Shown in pieces: positions 9,340 through 18,318 of a DNA stretch of 64,000 nucleotides. The notes under the pieces were generated by a model. It searched no databases, was not told the origin of the DNA, and worked only from the letters and a program-made list of their open reading frames with translations. Location of the stretch: positions 1 to 64,000 of the forward strand of contig CAYTVL010000019.1 of NCBI GenBank assembly GCA_964441775.1, given 5' to 3'. The position numbers were made by a program, and so were the translations under genes. This DNA comes from SYOC01 sp964441775. Its GTDB lineage: Bacteria; Desulfobacterota; Binatia; Bin18. How positions within the stretch are numbered: position 1 is the stretch's first letter; every line of letters starts with the position of its first letter.

Positions 9340-11160
9340 TTACTTTGGTAACGCGAACACTAGCAGCTCATCGCCTGGCGTATAGCCAAACATCGGATTG
9401 CCTCCTGCGGCAATGGCGACATATTCCACGCCATCAACTTCATAAGCGATGGGCGGCGCATTCACGCCCGATTCGGTGGGAAACTTCCAGAGCAGCTCCC
9501 CAGTCTTTGCATGGAAAGCATCAATCTGGCCACTGCCTTCTCCCATGAACACCAGTCCCCCTTTAGTGGCTACAACCCCACCAATGAGTGGTTTCTCGAC
9601 TTTCTTTTGCCACGAGATCTTGCCAGTCTTGGTGTTGATCGCGCTCAGCAGGCCCCACCGGGGCTCGTCCATTGCTGCCGTCGTGGTGTATTGACGGGCC
9701 GGATGGTTCCCGTCGCCAGGTTCATCGTGGAGGGTGTACAGCGTAGGCATGTGAATGCCCGCAACATAGAGCAGGCCTGTCTTTGGATCGTACGCTGTCG
9801 GCGACCACGAGGCGCCGCCAGCCGCGCCCGGGGCAATCCGCACGCCTTCGGGTGTTGGTGTTGCAAACAAGTTCTCTTGCGGCACGAATGGTTCCGATTT
9901 ATACAGCAAAGCACCGGTCTTACGATCATGCGCATAGAGCCAGCCGGTTTTGCTGGCTTGCCCGACGGCGGGAACCTTTTTCCCTTTGACTACCATGTCA
10001 TATAGAACCGGTGGGCTCGCGGGATCATACCCCCACAAGTCGTGCGGCACTTGTTGATAATGCCACTTCAACTTGCCGCTTTCGACATCTAACGCTACGA
10101 GCGAGACGGTATAGAGATTGTCGCCAGGGCGAGTCGAACCATTAAATTCTGGAGACGGGTTTCCGGCGCCTAAGAAAACAAGTCCCAACTCTGGGTCGAG
10201 CGCAGGAGTCGTCCACGTTGAACCGCCGCCGGTTTTCCACGCGTCCGCATATTGAGCAAACGCCGCTTTTTCCGTCGCAATGTCCCGATGTAATGGGACG
10301 CCATCTGGTGTCGTGGTGCGCCACTCACCCTCCCAGCCTTGCTCCGGCACGGTATACCAGCGCCACAGTTCCTTACCGGCTTCCGCGTCAAAAGCAGCGA
10401 GAAAGCCGCGTCGGCCATAAGCGCCGGCCATACCCACCACAGTGCCCATCGGCTTTTTGTCTTGAACGTCGGCAAGATGCAACCCATAGCCCGCCCCAGT
10501 CACGCCAACAATGACTTTACCTTTGTAGACGATGGGCGCCATGTTCGCCGCGATGCCGCTCGCGCCCGTGACCGTGGCCTGGCGCAGCGGATCGGATGTT
10601 GGGAGTCCTTCCGTCGTTTCCGTTTTTCCTTCGGCTGTGGAAGACAATTCCACGTCCCACACCGGTTTCCCGGTCTTCAAATTAAGGGCAATGAGTCGTG
10701 CATCCGCTGTCGCCATGTAGAGTTTGCCATATCCGAGCCCCGAGCCCCGGTTAGCCGTGCTACAACAAGGAGTTTTGTTAAACGTATGCTCGTAACGCCA
10801 GAGTTGCCGGCCCGTGCGGGCATCGAGCGCGACCACATGATTCCGCGGCGTGGTGACGTACATTACCCCGTCAGCCACCAACGGTGTAGTTTGGAAGGCT
10901 TCGCGGATGCCAGTCGAGAATTTCCAGCGTAAGGCTAACGACTTGACATTGTCCGTATTGATTTGGTCCAACGCGACATAACGCCGGTTAGTGTAATCGT
11001 GGCCAAAGATCAACCAGTTCTTACTGTCGCGACCGGCGGCGAGCAGTCGGGCCATGTCGATTGGCCCTGCCCAGATGAAGCTGGAGTAAGAAAACACAAT
11101 TGCTGCTACCAGAACGATTCGCACAACTCGTCTGAAAAAACGTGTCTCTTTGGTTGCCAT
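9340..11160 (-). CDS. PQQ-dependent dehydrogenase (quinoprotein, periplasmic)
   Basis: This 606-residue protein has a signal peptide (residues 1-31, ending FIWA-GP) and an eight-bladed quinoprotein propeller with repeated W-x-x-x-T-G / DA-TG-x-LWR blade motifs. The vicinal pair CC-S-TANRG matches the disulfide ring over PQQ in methanol and ethanol dehydrogenases, and GNPSPEF...RPGDNLY is the usual active-site strand. No CxxCH is present, so there is no fused cytochrome; electrons must leave through a separate carrier. At the segment PHDLWGYD, the position I align with the catalytic Asp of WD[FYM]x enzymes is Gly, with Asp two residues later. Primary alcohols or polyols are likely substrates, but this is not determinable. 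The gene is monocistronic by layout. Confidence 0.88.
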   Translation of the reverse strand: MATKETRFFRRVVRIVLVAAIVFSYSSFIWAGPIDMARLLAAGRDSKNWLIFGHDYTNRRYVALDQINTDNVKSLALRWKFSTGIREAFQTTPLVADGVMYVTTPRNHVVALDARTGRQLWRYEHTFNKTPCCSTANRGSGLGYGKLYMATADARLIALNLKTGKPVWDVELSSTAEGKTETTEGLPTSDPLRQATVTGASGIAANMAPIVYKGKVIVGVTGAGYGLHLADVQDKKPMGTVVGMAGAYGRRGFLAAFDAEAGKELWRWYTVPEQGWEGEWRTTTPDGVPLHRDIATEKAAFAQYADAWKTGGGSTWTTPALDPELGLVFLGAGNPSPEFNGSTRPGDNLYTVSLVALDVESGKLKWHYQQVPHDLWGYDPASPPVLYDMVVKGKKVPAVGQASKTGWLYAHDRKTGALLYKSEPFVPQENLFATPTPEGVRIAPGAAGGASWSPTAYDPKTGLLYVAGIHMPTLYTLHDEPGDGNHPARQYTTTAAMDEPRWGLLSAINTKTGKISWQKKVEKPLIGGVVATKGGLVFMGEGSGQIDAFHAKTGELLWKFPTESGVNAPPIAYEVDGVEYVAIAAGGNPMFGYTPGDELLVFALPK

Positions 11161-11241
11161 TCATCTCCCCCCATTGCGCTGTTGCCTAGAAATGACGACT
11201 GCACAATGCCATGTCTTGTGGAGGAGGGTAAGACCTCACGG

Positions 11242-11949
11242 CTAGGTTCCAAACCGGAGCCTGGGAATAAGTTTCTCCTGAAATGACGCCAAGCCTTCTT
11301 CTCCAAGTCGTCGTAATTCCGCACCGCACTGATCTAGCCCAGTAATGAAATCGTGTAGTTCGACTCCCAGAAAAACGGGCTGATAAGGAAGAATCTTTTC
11401 CATACCGTCTTGCAGAAGAGACAAGGCTCCGCGCAGATTGTGATTTTCACGATGATGAAACGCTACGGCAACCTGGATTAACCCTTGCAAAAAGAGCTTC
11501 GCCTCGCCGCTTTCTTGCACCCATTGGGCTTCGAGGACTTCGTGTACTTCAAAAAATAAATGGTGGTTAAAGAGCAAAGCACCTTTGCGCAAGGTGCGGG
11601 ACTGCGATGCTTCTTGGGTTGGTGACCATTCGTTGAGTGCTGCCCCAAAACGAAGGAGCCTGTCGATGATCTCACCCCATTCTGAAGAGAACGTGGTGGA
11701 CAAGGTCACATGCCCCGAATGCCCCTGCAGATCCCATGACAGCAGAGGGTTGGTTTGCAGTCTAGCACGCACCGCTTCGCGGGCATCTTCGGGGGCCGGT
11801 TGCAAGAAGCGAGTGACGGTCATCGACGGCGGAGATTTTTCGACCGTGCGACAATAGGCGGCCAGACACCGCACGGAGGCTGCTGTGATACGATCATCTA
11901 GCGCGGTGAGAATCATCTCGGCGAGAAGATTACGAGTAGAGATTTTCAT
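11242..11949 (-). CDS. DUF309 domain protein
   Basis: This 235-residue protein has the DUF309 core in its second half (about residues 122-190): LFNHHLFFEVHEVLEAQW followed by FLQGLIQVAVAFHH. These are the H-x-FE-HE-x-LE-x-W and FLQGLIQ-A motifs of this helical, probably metal-binding family of unknown function. The first 110 residues are not recognised. Its ATG overlaps the mutS2 stop (ATGA), so it is translated from the same message as MutS2. That coupling suggests co-expression, not a proven joint function. Confidence 0.85.
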   Translation of the reverse strand: MKISTRNLLAEMILTALDDRITAASVRCLAAYCRTVEKSPPSMTVTRFLQPAPEDAREAVRARLQTNPLLSWDLQGHSGHVTLSTTFSSEWGEIIDRLLRFGAALNEWSPTQEASQSRTLRKGALLFNHHLFFEVHEVLEAQWVQESGEAKLFLQGLIQVAVAFHHRENHNLRGALSLLQDGMEKILPYQPVFLGVELHDFITGLDQCGAELRRLGEEGLASFQEKLIPRLRFGT

Positions 11950-14276
11950 ATTGTTAATTCAGCGAGGGTGACGCCGCCGCCACCCTCGGCGCGAGAGGGT
12001 TCGCTATACGACGAGCAGTAGCGCGAGTTGGCCAGGTATTCGCGCACGGCCCGCCGCAGGGCTCCGGTCCCCATGCCGTGCACGATCCGCACGGAGGTGC
12101 GTTGCTCTAGCAACGCTCGGTCGAGGAAAGATTCGAGTTGCGGCAGTGCTTCGTGTACCCGCAGCCCCAGCAAGTTGAGTTCAGGTGTGGATGCAGTGGC
12201 GTTTGTGACTATTGCCCGTGCTGGTTTCTCGTCCTTGACGCCGCCAGCTTTGCGAATTTGATTGAGGCGCGCTTCAAAGGTGAGCGTGCCCCGGCGAATG
12301 CGCACGCGGTCGCCTTGAATCGCCACCAGCTCACCGCGAATTTTTCCATCGTGGACTTCCACTTCATCACCGACCTGCGGCGGTTCCGTCGCTTCAGCGA
12401 GGACAGGGCGCAGCTCGTGTTCTTTGGCGGTGATATGTTGCTGTTGGGTGCGCAAAAAGTCGGCCAATTCTTGCCGGGAGCGGGCTTGATCCGCGCGCAC
12501 GCGCCCTATGATCTCTCGTCCTTCTTCACGCAGCCGTCGCACCAACGTCTTTGCTTCCGTCAGCTCGTCACGCCACAAGCGTTGCTTCTTCGTGTCCAGC
12601 TCTTCGAGAATGGCTTGTTGCTGCTTGCGGAAGGCTGTGGCTTGGGTGCGTTCTTCAAGCGCTTGGGCGCGTTCCTGTTCAAAGGCCGAGCGTGTCTCCT
12701 CAAGTTGCGCTATGGCTTGTGATAGTTGACGAGATTCGGACGAGAGGGTGGCTTCCGCAGCCTGACACACCTCTTCTGGCAAGCCCAAGCGACGAGCCAT
12801 CGGTAAGCCGAGACTTTGTCCCACTATGTCATAGCGTAACTGGTAATGCGGGGTGAGCGTGTCGAGGTCAAACTCAACGGCGGCGACCTGATAGGTTCTC
12901 TCCGCTAAGGCAAGGAGCTTGACCGGGGCCAGATGCGTTGACGCCGCGACGTGCACGCCTCGTCCTTCGAGATGAGTGAGTAGTCCGCACGCTAAGGCCC
13001 CGCCTTCTGCAGGATCTGTGCCTCCTCCTGGTTCATCGAACAAGACTAACGCGGGCGGAGCCAGCTCCTGCAGAATGTCCGCGACGTTGCGAATATGAGC
13101 GGAAAATGTCGACAGGCTGTGTTCAAGCGATTGAGCGTCGCCAATGTCGGCAAAGACGCCGCAGAACACCGGCAATTTGCTTTCGTCTTCCGCAGGAATC
13201 AGCATGCCGCTCTGCGCCATGAGGCAAAGCAGCCCCAGCGTTTTCAGCGCCGCGGTTTTGCCGCCGGTGTTGGGCCCCGTGATGATGAGTCCGATTTTTC
13301 CCTCCGGGAGTAGCAAGTCTATTGGGGTGACTGGTTTGCCGGTCGCCAGCAAAAGTGGGTGGCGGGCGTTGCGCAGGTGCACTCCCGCGCCGCCAAACTG
13401 GGGCTTGCTGCAGCGATGTTTCCGTGCAAGTGTCATCTTCGCGTGTAGGACGTCTACGTCAACTAACGCAACAAAGGTGTTTGCCAAGCGTGGTAATTCT
13501 TCCCGCACCAAATCGGTGAGCCACAAGTAGAGGCGTTGTTCTTCTGCTTCCACCTCCCTGCGGGTGAGAAGCAAGCGGTTGTTTAATTCCACCGCGAAGA
13601 GGGGTTCGATGAAGACTGTCTCTCCCGAACCAGAGCGATCCTGCACGATGCCTTGGAGGCGTGTATGAAAATTGGGGCGCACCGGGATCACGAAACGGTT
13701 GTTGCGGACGGTGATATATTGGTCAGTGACGACATCTTTCGCTTGGGACGAGCGTAAAACGCTGTGCAGGCGTTGCTCGATCTCTTCGCCCAGCGCTCGC
13801 ACCCGACGGCGTAGCGAGCGCAGCGCAGGGCTCGCTTCATCTTTCAGTTGTCCGGTGTCATCGAGGCAATGACGGAGCGTGTCCTCCAAATCGGGGAACG
13901 ACAGTAGACGCTCAGGCAAATCTCGCAGTCGATCGTAACCGCCAGCCTGACGACGAAAGAACGTCGCCAGCGCGCGCGAGAGCGCCATGATCTCAAGAAT
14001 CTGGAGGAGCCGTTGCCCTTCGAGCGTCGAGCCTACGTGAGCCGCCCATTCCAGAGACGGACGGATGTCCGGAAACTCTCGCAGCGGCATGGTGAGTTGT
14101 TGTTCGAGAAGACGAAAGAACTGCCACGTGCGCTCACTCTCTTCTTCTACCTTGTCGCTTCGAATCTCAGGAGAGAGAAGGAGACAGGCTTCATGTCCCG
14201 CGCTCGACACGGCGCAACCCGCGAGCAGGTGCAACACTTTATCGAATTCTAAGGCGAGGAGGTCACGCTCACGCAT
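11946..14276 (-). CDS. mutS2: MutS2 ATPase/endonuclease
   Basis: This 776-residue protein is the usual MutS2 length. It lacks the mismatch-recognition domain of MutS and begins directly with the helical core. The Walker A motif GPNTGGKTAALKTLGLL lies near residue 338, and the ABC signature and Walker B follow (SLSTFSAHIRN, then VLFDEPGGGTDP). A long coiled coil (about residues 515-640) precedes a KOW-like segment (VGDEVEVHDGK). The C-terminal Smr nuclease domain carries LNLLGLRVHEA and HGMGTGALR. MutS2 proteins act on recombination intermediates or on collided ribosomes; which role applies here is not visible. It forms a two-gene unit with the DUF309 gene. Confidence 0.96.
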   Translation of the reverse strand: MRERDLLALEFDKVLHLLAGCAVSSAGHEACLLLSPEIRSDKVEEESERTWQFFRLLEQQLTMPLREFPDIRPSLEWAAHVGSTLEGQRLLQILEIMALSRALATFFRRQAGGYDRLRDLPERLLSFPDLEDTLRHCLDDTGQLKDEASPALRSLRRRVRALGEEIEQRLHSVLRSSQAKDVVTDQYITVRNNRFVIPVRPNFHTRLQGIVQDRSGSGETVFIEPLFAVELNNRLLLTRREVEAEEQRLYLWLTDLVREELPRLANTFVALVDVDVLHAKMTLARKHRCSKPQFGGAGVHLRNARHPLLLATGKPVTPIDLLLPEGKIGLIITGPNTGGKTAALKTLGLLCLMAQSGMLIPAEDESKLPVFCGVFADIGDAQSLEHSLSTFSAHIRNVADILQELAPPALVLFDEPGGGTDPAEGGALACGLLTHLEGRGVHVAASTHLAPVKLLALAERTYQVAAVEFDLDTLTPHYQLRYDIVGQSLGLPMARRLGLPEEVCQAAEATLSSESRQLSQAIAQLEETRSAFEQERAQALEERTQATAFRKQQQAILEELDTKKQRLWRDELTEAKTLVRRLREEGREIIGRVRADQARSRQELADFLRTQQQHITAKEHELRPVLAEATEPPQVGDEVEVHDGKIRGELVAIQGDRVRIRRGTLTFEARLNQIRKAGGVKDEKPARAIVTNATASTPELNLLGLRVHEALPQLESFLDRALLEQRTSVRIVHGMGTGALRRAVREYLANSRYCSSYSEPSRAEGGGGVTLAELTI

Positions 14277-14636
14277 GGGATCTGAAAGTCAAAAAAAGTG
14301 AAAACCAGATACCAAGAATCATTTCTGTCATGCCAGCCCTTCGCTTCCGCTCGTCCTGAGCGTAGGTGCGCAGCACAGAAGTCGAAGGACGCTCAGGACA
14401 GGCTCCGGCTGGCATCCAGGAAGATTCGGCGCTCGCCTCTCGTTATGTTTCCTGGATTCCCGCTTTCGCGGGAATGACGCTTGCCCGGTCCATCTCTCAA
14501 ATTTATTGTAATAATCCATTTGGCTGCGAGCATAGCTGAATTACCCGGGATTTTCCAAGGTCACAGCCTTGCACCGATAGACACGTCTCTGGTAATCAAA
14601 GGCGAGACGAACCGCTGGAGAGAGAGGGCGCGCAGG
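14277..14636. other. Intergenic region between divergent mutS2 and cyclase genes
   Basis: This 360-base gap separates two divergently read genes, so promoters in both directions should lie here. I could not pick convincing -35/-10 pairs. Half of it (14331-14479) is a composite palindromic repeat. The rest shows no coding potential that I trust. Confidence 0.6.
14331..14479. repeat. Composite nested palindromic repeat
   Basis: The outer arms TGCCAGCC (14331-14338) and GGCTGGCA (14407-14414) enclose inner arms GTCCTGAGC (14353-14361) and GCTCAGGAC (14391-14399). A separate hairpin follows at 14451-14479, with stem GGATTCCCGC/GCGGGAATg around a TTTC loop. The last piece is a cousin of the hairpin at 8193. 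It looks like a stack of intergenic repeat elements and is not a gene. Confidence 0.75.
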
Positions 14637-14828
14637 ATGAAGTTTTCAGAAATTGTTGATCAGGCAGGCTCCTTGCTGCAAGGCAAGGGACGCATGACCT
14701 ATCGCGCCCTCAAGTTGGAGTTCGACCTGGATGATGAGCAGTTGGAAGCGCTCAAAGATGAACTGCTTTTCGCGCATCCAGAAATAAGCGATGAAGCGGG
14801 AAGAGGTCTTATATGGACCAGCCAAGGG

Positions 14829-14920
14829 AGTCTAGCGTCTAGTGGCCAGAGTCTAGAGTCGGAAGCGCAAAGGCCAATTGTGATTGGGCAGACGCTAGAC
14901 CCTAGACACCAACCCCCAGC
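14829..14920. repeat. Heptanucleotide repeat tract inside the cyclase gene
   Basis: Degenerate 7-mers of the type AGTCTAG/CGTCTAG/TGGCCAG run in phase from 14829 to 14863, and a second set (CGCTAGA, CCCTAGA, CACCAAC, CCCCAGC) from 14893 to 14920. The first set (GTCTAGCGTCT) is complementary to AGACGCTAGAC in the second, so the whole can fold into a hairpin. It falls in the linker between the N-terminal helical domain and the cyclase domain and keeps the frame open. Confidence 0.8.
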
Positions 14921-16268
14921 TGCGTACACGCCCGCGCATCTGGCCGAGCGCATCCGCGCGGTCACTGTTGTCAATGGCGAGCGCAAAACGATCACCGCCT
15001 TGTTTGCTGACCTCAAAGGCTCGACGGCATTGATCGAAGGACTGGACCCCGAAGAAGCGCAAGCGATTATTGATCCCGCTTTGCAGCTCATGATGGACGC
15101 CGTGCATCAGTATGAGGGCTACGTCGCTCAGCCGCTGGGCGATGGCATCTTTGCTTTGTTTGGGGCTCCGCTGGCGCATGAAGATCATCCGCAACGGGCT
15201 CTGTATGCCGCGCTGCGCATGCAGGAGGAGATGCGCCGTTATGCGGACTCGTTGCGACAGCAAGGCTATCCGCCGTTACTCATGCGGGTGGGGCTCAACA
15301 CCGGCGAAGTAGTGCTGCGCTCGATTCGCAAAGATGACTTGCATGCCGACTATGTCCCAGTAGGCCATTCCACGAATCTCGCGGCGCGCATGGAGCAGTT
15401 GGCCACGCCCGGGGCGATTGTGGTCTCAGCCTACACGCACAAACTGACCGACGGCTACTTTGCGTTCAAGGACTTAGGACCCACGCAGATCAAGGGGGTG
15501 ACGGACTCGCTCAATATCTATGAACTGCTCGGTGTGGGTCCCTTGCGCACGCGACTGCAAGTGTCCGCTCGGCGGGGGCTGACACGCTTTGTCGGTCGCC
15601 AGCACGAGATGGAGCAATTGCAACAAGCGCTAGCGCAAACCAAAGCGGGGCACGGGCAAATCGTCGGGACGATGGGCGAGCCGGGGCTCGGTAAATCGCG
15701 CCTCTTTTACGAATTCAAGCTGCTCTCACTCAGCGGCTGTCTTGTGCTGGAAGCCTACTCGGTGTCGCATGGCAAAGCCACGGCGTACTTGCCAGTGATT
15801 GAACTGCTCAAGAGCTACTTCGACATCCAGGCCCAGGATGAGGAACGCAAGCGGCGCGAGAAAGTCGGTGGCAAGGTGTTGATGCTCGACCGCAGTCTCG
15901 AAGACATGTTGCCGTATCTGTTTGCCTTGCTGGGGATTGAAGAGCAGCCCTCGCCGTTACAGCAGATGGACCCGCAAATCCGGCGGCGGCGTACGTTTGA
16001 CGCACTCAAGAAGTTGTTTCTCAGAGAGAGCCTGAATCAGCCGCTGGTGTTGATCTTTGAAGATCTGCATTGGATCGATGGAGAGACGCAGGGTTTCCTC
16101 GACGTACTGAGTGAGAGTGTGGCCAGCGCAAAGCTGCTGTTGCTCACGAATTACCGTCCAGAGTATCGGCATGAGTGGGGGCAGAAGACGTACTACACGC
16201 AGCTGCGCTTAGCCCCCTTGGGCCAAGACGAGGCAGAGGAGTTTCTGGATGCACTGCTGGGTGCGACC

Positions 16269-16298
16269 GTAGGGGCGAAGCATGCCTCGCCCCTCCAC
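16269..16298. repeat. Palindromic element embedded in coding sequence (GTAGGGGCGAAG family)
   Basis: Arms AGGGGCGA (16271-16278) and TCGCCCCT (16287-16294) are exact complements. The element begins GTAGGGGCGAAGC, the same sequence that starts the intergenic palindrome at 24675. Here it is translated as VGAKHASPLH within the ATPase domain, so a mobile-like repeat has been tolerated in frame. Confidence 0.75.
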
Positions 16299-16336
16299 GA
16301 CCTGAAACAATTGATCCTCGATAAAACCCAAGGCCG

Positions 16337-17962
16337 CCGTTCTTCATGGAAGAGATCGTGCAGGAATTGTTTGAGCAAGGGGTATTAATCGGGACTGAGG
16401 TAGGGGCGGTCCGCCGTGACCGCCCACCAGAAGGCGCACGCGGGGGTGTGCCCCTACAGATTCCTACGACCGTGCAAGCCGTGCTGGCCGCTCGCATTGA
16501 TCGACTGACCTCGGAGGAGAAAGCGTTGCTCCAGCAGCTCGCCGTCATTGGTCGGCAATTTCCTCTGAGCCTCATCCGCCAGGTCATCCCCCAACCTGAA
16601 GCGGATCTTTATCGACTCCTCGCATCGTTGCAGCGTAAAGAATTTCTCTACGAGCAGCCCGCATTCCCCGAGAGCGAGTATATTTTCAAACATGCCTTGA
16701 CGCAGGAGGTGGCCTACGGCACGGTGCTGCAAGAGCAGAAGAAGCTGTTGCATGAACGGACCGGCCAGGCCATTGAACAGATTTACAAGGACAAAATAGA
16801 GGAACACTACAGTGAACTGGCGCACCATTATCAGCGTAGCGCCGACACCCAGAAGGCAGTGGAGTATGTAGGACTGGCTGGCGCACAGGCGATGCAGCGG
16901 TCCGCGAATATAGAAGCGATCGATCACCTTACTACCGCGTTAGCATTGCTTAAGACTCTGCCTGACACTCCTGAACGCACCCGACAAGAACTCACGCTGC
17001 AGGTCAACCTAGGAGTGTCGTTGATAGCCACTAAGGGCTATGCGGCCCCGGAAGTTGGGAAAACCTACACGCGAGCATGGGAATTATGTCAGCAGACGGG
17101 GGGGACCACTCAACTCTTCCCAGTCTTGGGAGGTCTGTGGCAATTTCATATTGTCCGGGCGGAATTCCAAACCGCGCGTAAAATCGGAGAATTGGTCCTC
17201 TCTCTCGCCCAGAACACGCAAGATCCAGCCTTTCTAGTGGAAGCCCATGATGCACTGGGGCAGGCTCTATACTGTCTAGGAGAGCTGAGCCAAGCTCAAG
17301 TACACCTCGAACAGAGCCTCCGCTTCTACAACCCTCAGCACCATAGCACCCTCACCTTTCTGTGTGGAGGAGAGGATCCTGGGGTTGCTTGCCGGGACTT
17401 TGCAGCCTGGGCCCTGTGGTCGTTGGGCTACCCAGATCAAGCTCTTACGATGAGTCACGCCGCGCTTAACCTAGCCCGGGAGGTCACGCATTTTTTTAGT
17501 CTCGGCCATGCTCTCTCCCATACTGCCGGAGTCCATCTGTTCCGCGGAGAGAGACAAGTATTACAAGAGCGGGTAGAAGAAGTCATTACACTCTCGACCG
17601 AGCAAGAATTTGCGCTCTTTTGGGCCTGGGGAACTATTCTACGGGGCTTGATACTGGTCGAACAAAAACAGAAAGAGGAAGGGGTTGCACGGATGCGCCA
17701 AGGCCTGGAAGCCTGGCGGGCCACGGGGGCAGAGGTCTTTCTGCCGTATTTGCTTGCCCTCCTGGCCGAGGCGTGTAAGGAGGCAGGACAGATAGAAGAA
17801 GGATTGACCACGTTAACCGAGGCATTGGCTCAAGTGGACAAGACTGGGGAGCGTTTTTACGAGGCCGAGCTGTATCGCCTCAAAGGCGAGCTGCTGCTGA
17901 TGCAAGAAAATCAAAAGTCAAAAGGCAAAGGGCAAAAGTCAAAAATAGAAACCGATCCCTGA
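16337..17962 (+). pseudogene. 3' part of the frameshifted cyclase-ATPase gene (ATPase lid and TPR repeats)
   Basis: This frame resumes the conserved PFFMEEIVQELFEQG segment right after the break; its first ATG is 16346. A palindromic repeat (16400-16457) is read through in frame and adds about 19 residues. Next come the ATPase winged-helix region (IDRLTSEEKALLQQLAVIG) and tetratricopeptide-like helical repeats (about residues 130-520). The end is abnormal: the TPR region runs into heptanucleotide repeats (17916-17981), and the stop at 17960 is made by those repeats. A fragment like the usual C-terminus (STRGLREMKALLEKLG) is readable just downstream at about 18007-18054, so roughly 50 codons appear replaced. 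Related genes sense unknown signals through TPRs. Confidence 0.82.
16400..16457. repeat. Second palindromic element embedded in the cyclase gene
   Basis: The element begins GTAGGGGC and ends with the complement GCCCCTAC, 58 bases in all, with an inner GCGGTC/GACCGC pair. It is read in frame as a basic, Gly/Pro/Arg-rich insert just after the conserved MEEIVQELFEQG stretch. It lies 63 bases downstream of the frameshift. Confidence 0.75.
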
Positions 17963-17981
17963 TCCCTGTTGCCTGATGCCC
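17916..17981. repeat. Heptanucleotide repeat tract at the 3' end of the cyclase gene
   Basis: Four 7-mers of the AGTCAAA/GGGCAAA type lie at 17916-17943, followed by GATCCCT, GTTGCCT and GATGCCC units. The tract is translated as a Lys/Ser/Gln-rich tail and supplies the stop codon, so it appears to have remodelled the C-terminus. Confidence 0.78.
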
Positions 17982-18096
17982 AAATTCGGGCTCATCGAAG
18001 GGTTTCTACGAGGGGTTTGCGAGAGATGAAGGCATTATTGGAGAAACTGGGAAGATGGGCTACAAGAAGACATATTGAATAAAGCAGGAGCCGCCG

Positions 18097-18318
18097 ATGA
18101 CGTGGGAAGAAATTCGCCGACAGTATGCAGGACAATGGGTGTTAATAGAATATCAACAGTTGGATGAACAACTGAACGTCGTCGAAGGGGAAGTCGTCGC
18201 CCATTCCCCAGAGAAAGAGGAAATTTATCGCCAGTTGCTCAAAACCACCGGAAAGAACATTGCCATCGAATATGCTGGCGACTTTCCGCAAGAGCTAACA
18301 GTAATGTTCGACACATGA
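18097..18318 (+). CDS. Small hypothetical protein paired with an aspartic protease
   Basis: This 73-residue acidic protein starts at ATG 18097 after the Shine-Dalgarno AGGAG (about 18085). It begins MTWEEIRRQYAGQWVLIEY and has a strand-rich middle (VVEGEVVAHSPEKEE). I recognise no characterised domain. Its last codons overlap the next start (ATGA), which argues that it is a real gene translationally coupled to the retropepsin-like protein. In other genomes small proteins of this type often sit directly before clan AA proteases; that is from memory and not shown here. Confidence 0.6.
   Translation: MTWEEIRRQYAGQWVLIEYQQLDEQLNVVEGEVVAHSPEKEEIYRQLLKTTGKNIAIEYAGDFPQELTVMFDT

Larger units (their letters stand above)
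14637..16388 (+). pseudogene. Class III adenylate/guanylate cyclase-AAA ATPase-TPR protein, 5' part of a frameshifted gene
   Basis: The start is ATG 14637, preceded by a purine-rich GGAGAGAGAGG; an upstream in-frame TTG is unlikely. Residues 1-60 form a small helical domain, then a linker carrying heptanucleotide repeats (14829-14920). A class III cyclase domain follows (about 105-290: ALFADLKGSTALIEGLDPEE, PLGDGIFALFGAP). The AAA/NACHT-like ATPase comes next (FVGRQHEM; Walker A GTMGEPGLGKSRL; Walker B LVLIFEDLHWID). The frame breaks at about 16334-16337, just after DKTQG, where relatives read GNPFFMEE. Two bases (cg) stand where one codon is expected. The rest of the protein continues in another frame at 16337-17962. 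It is one gene split by a frameshift or by a sequencing error. A palindromic repeat is embedded at 16269-16298. Confidence 0.85.

Noticed and set aside
9340..10514. Several open frames on the strand opposite to the PQQ dehydrogenase and similar shadows opposite mutS2, pgm and the acyl-CoA dehydrogenase
   Set aside because: They mirror well-conserved proteins on the other strand, have no ribosome sites and show no protein-like motif.
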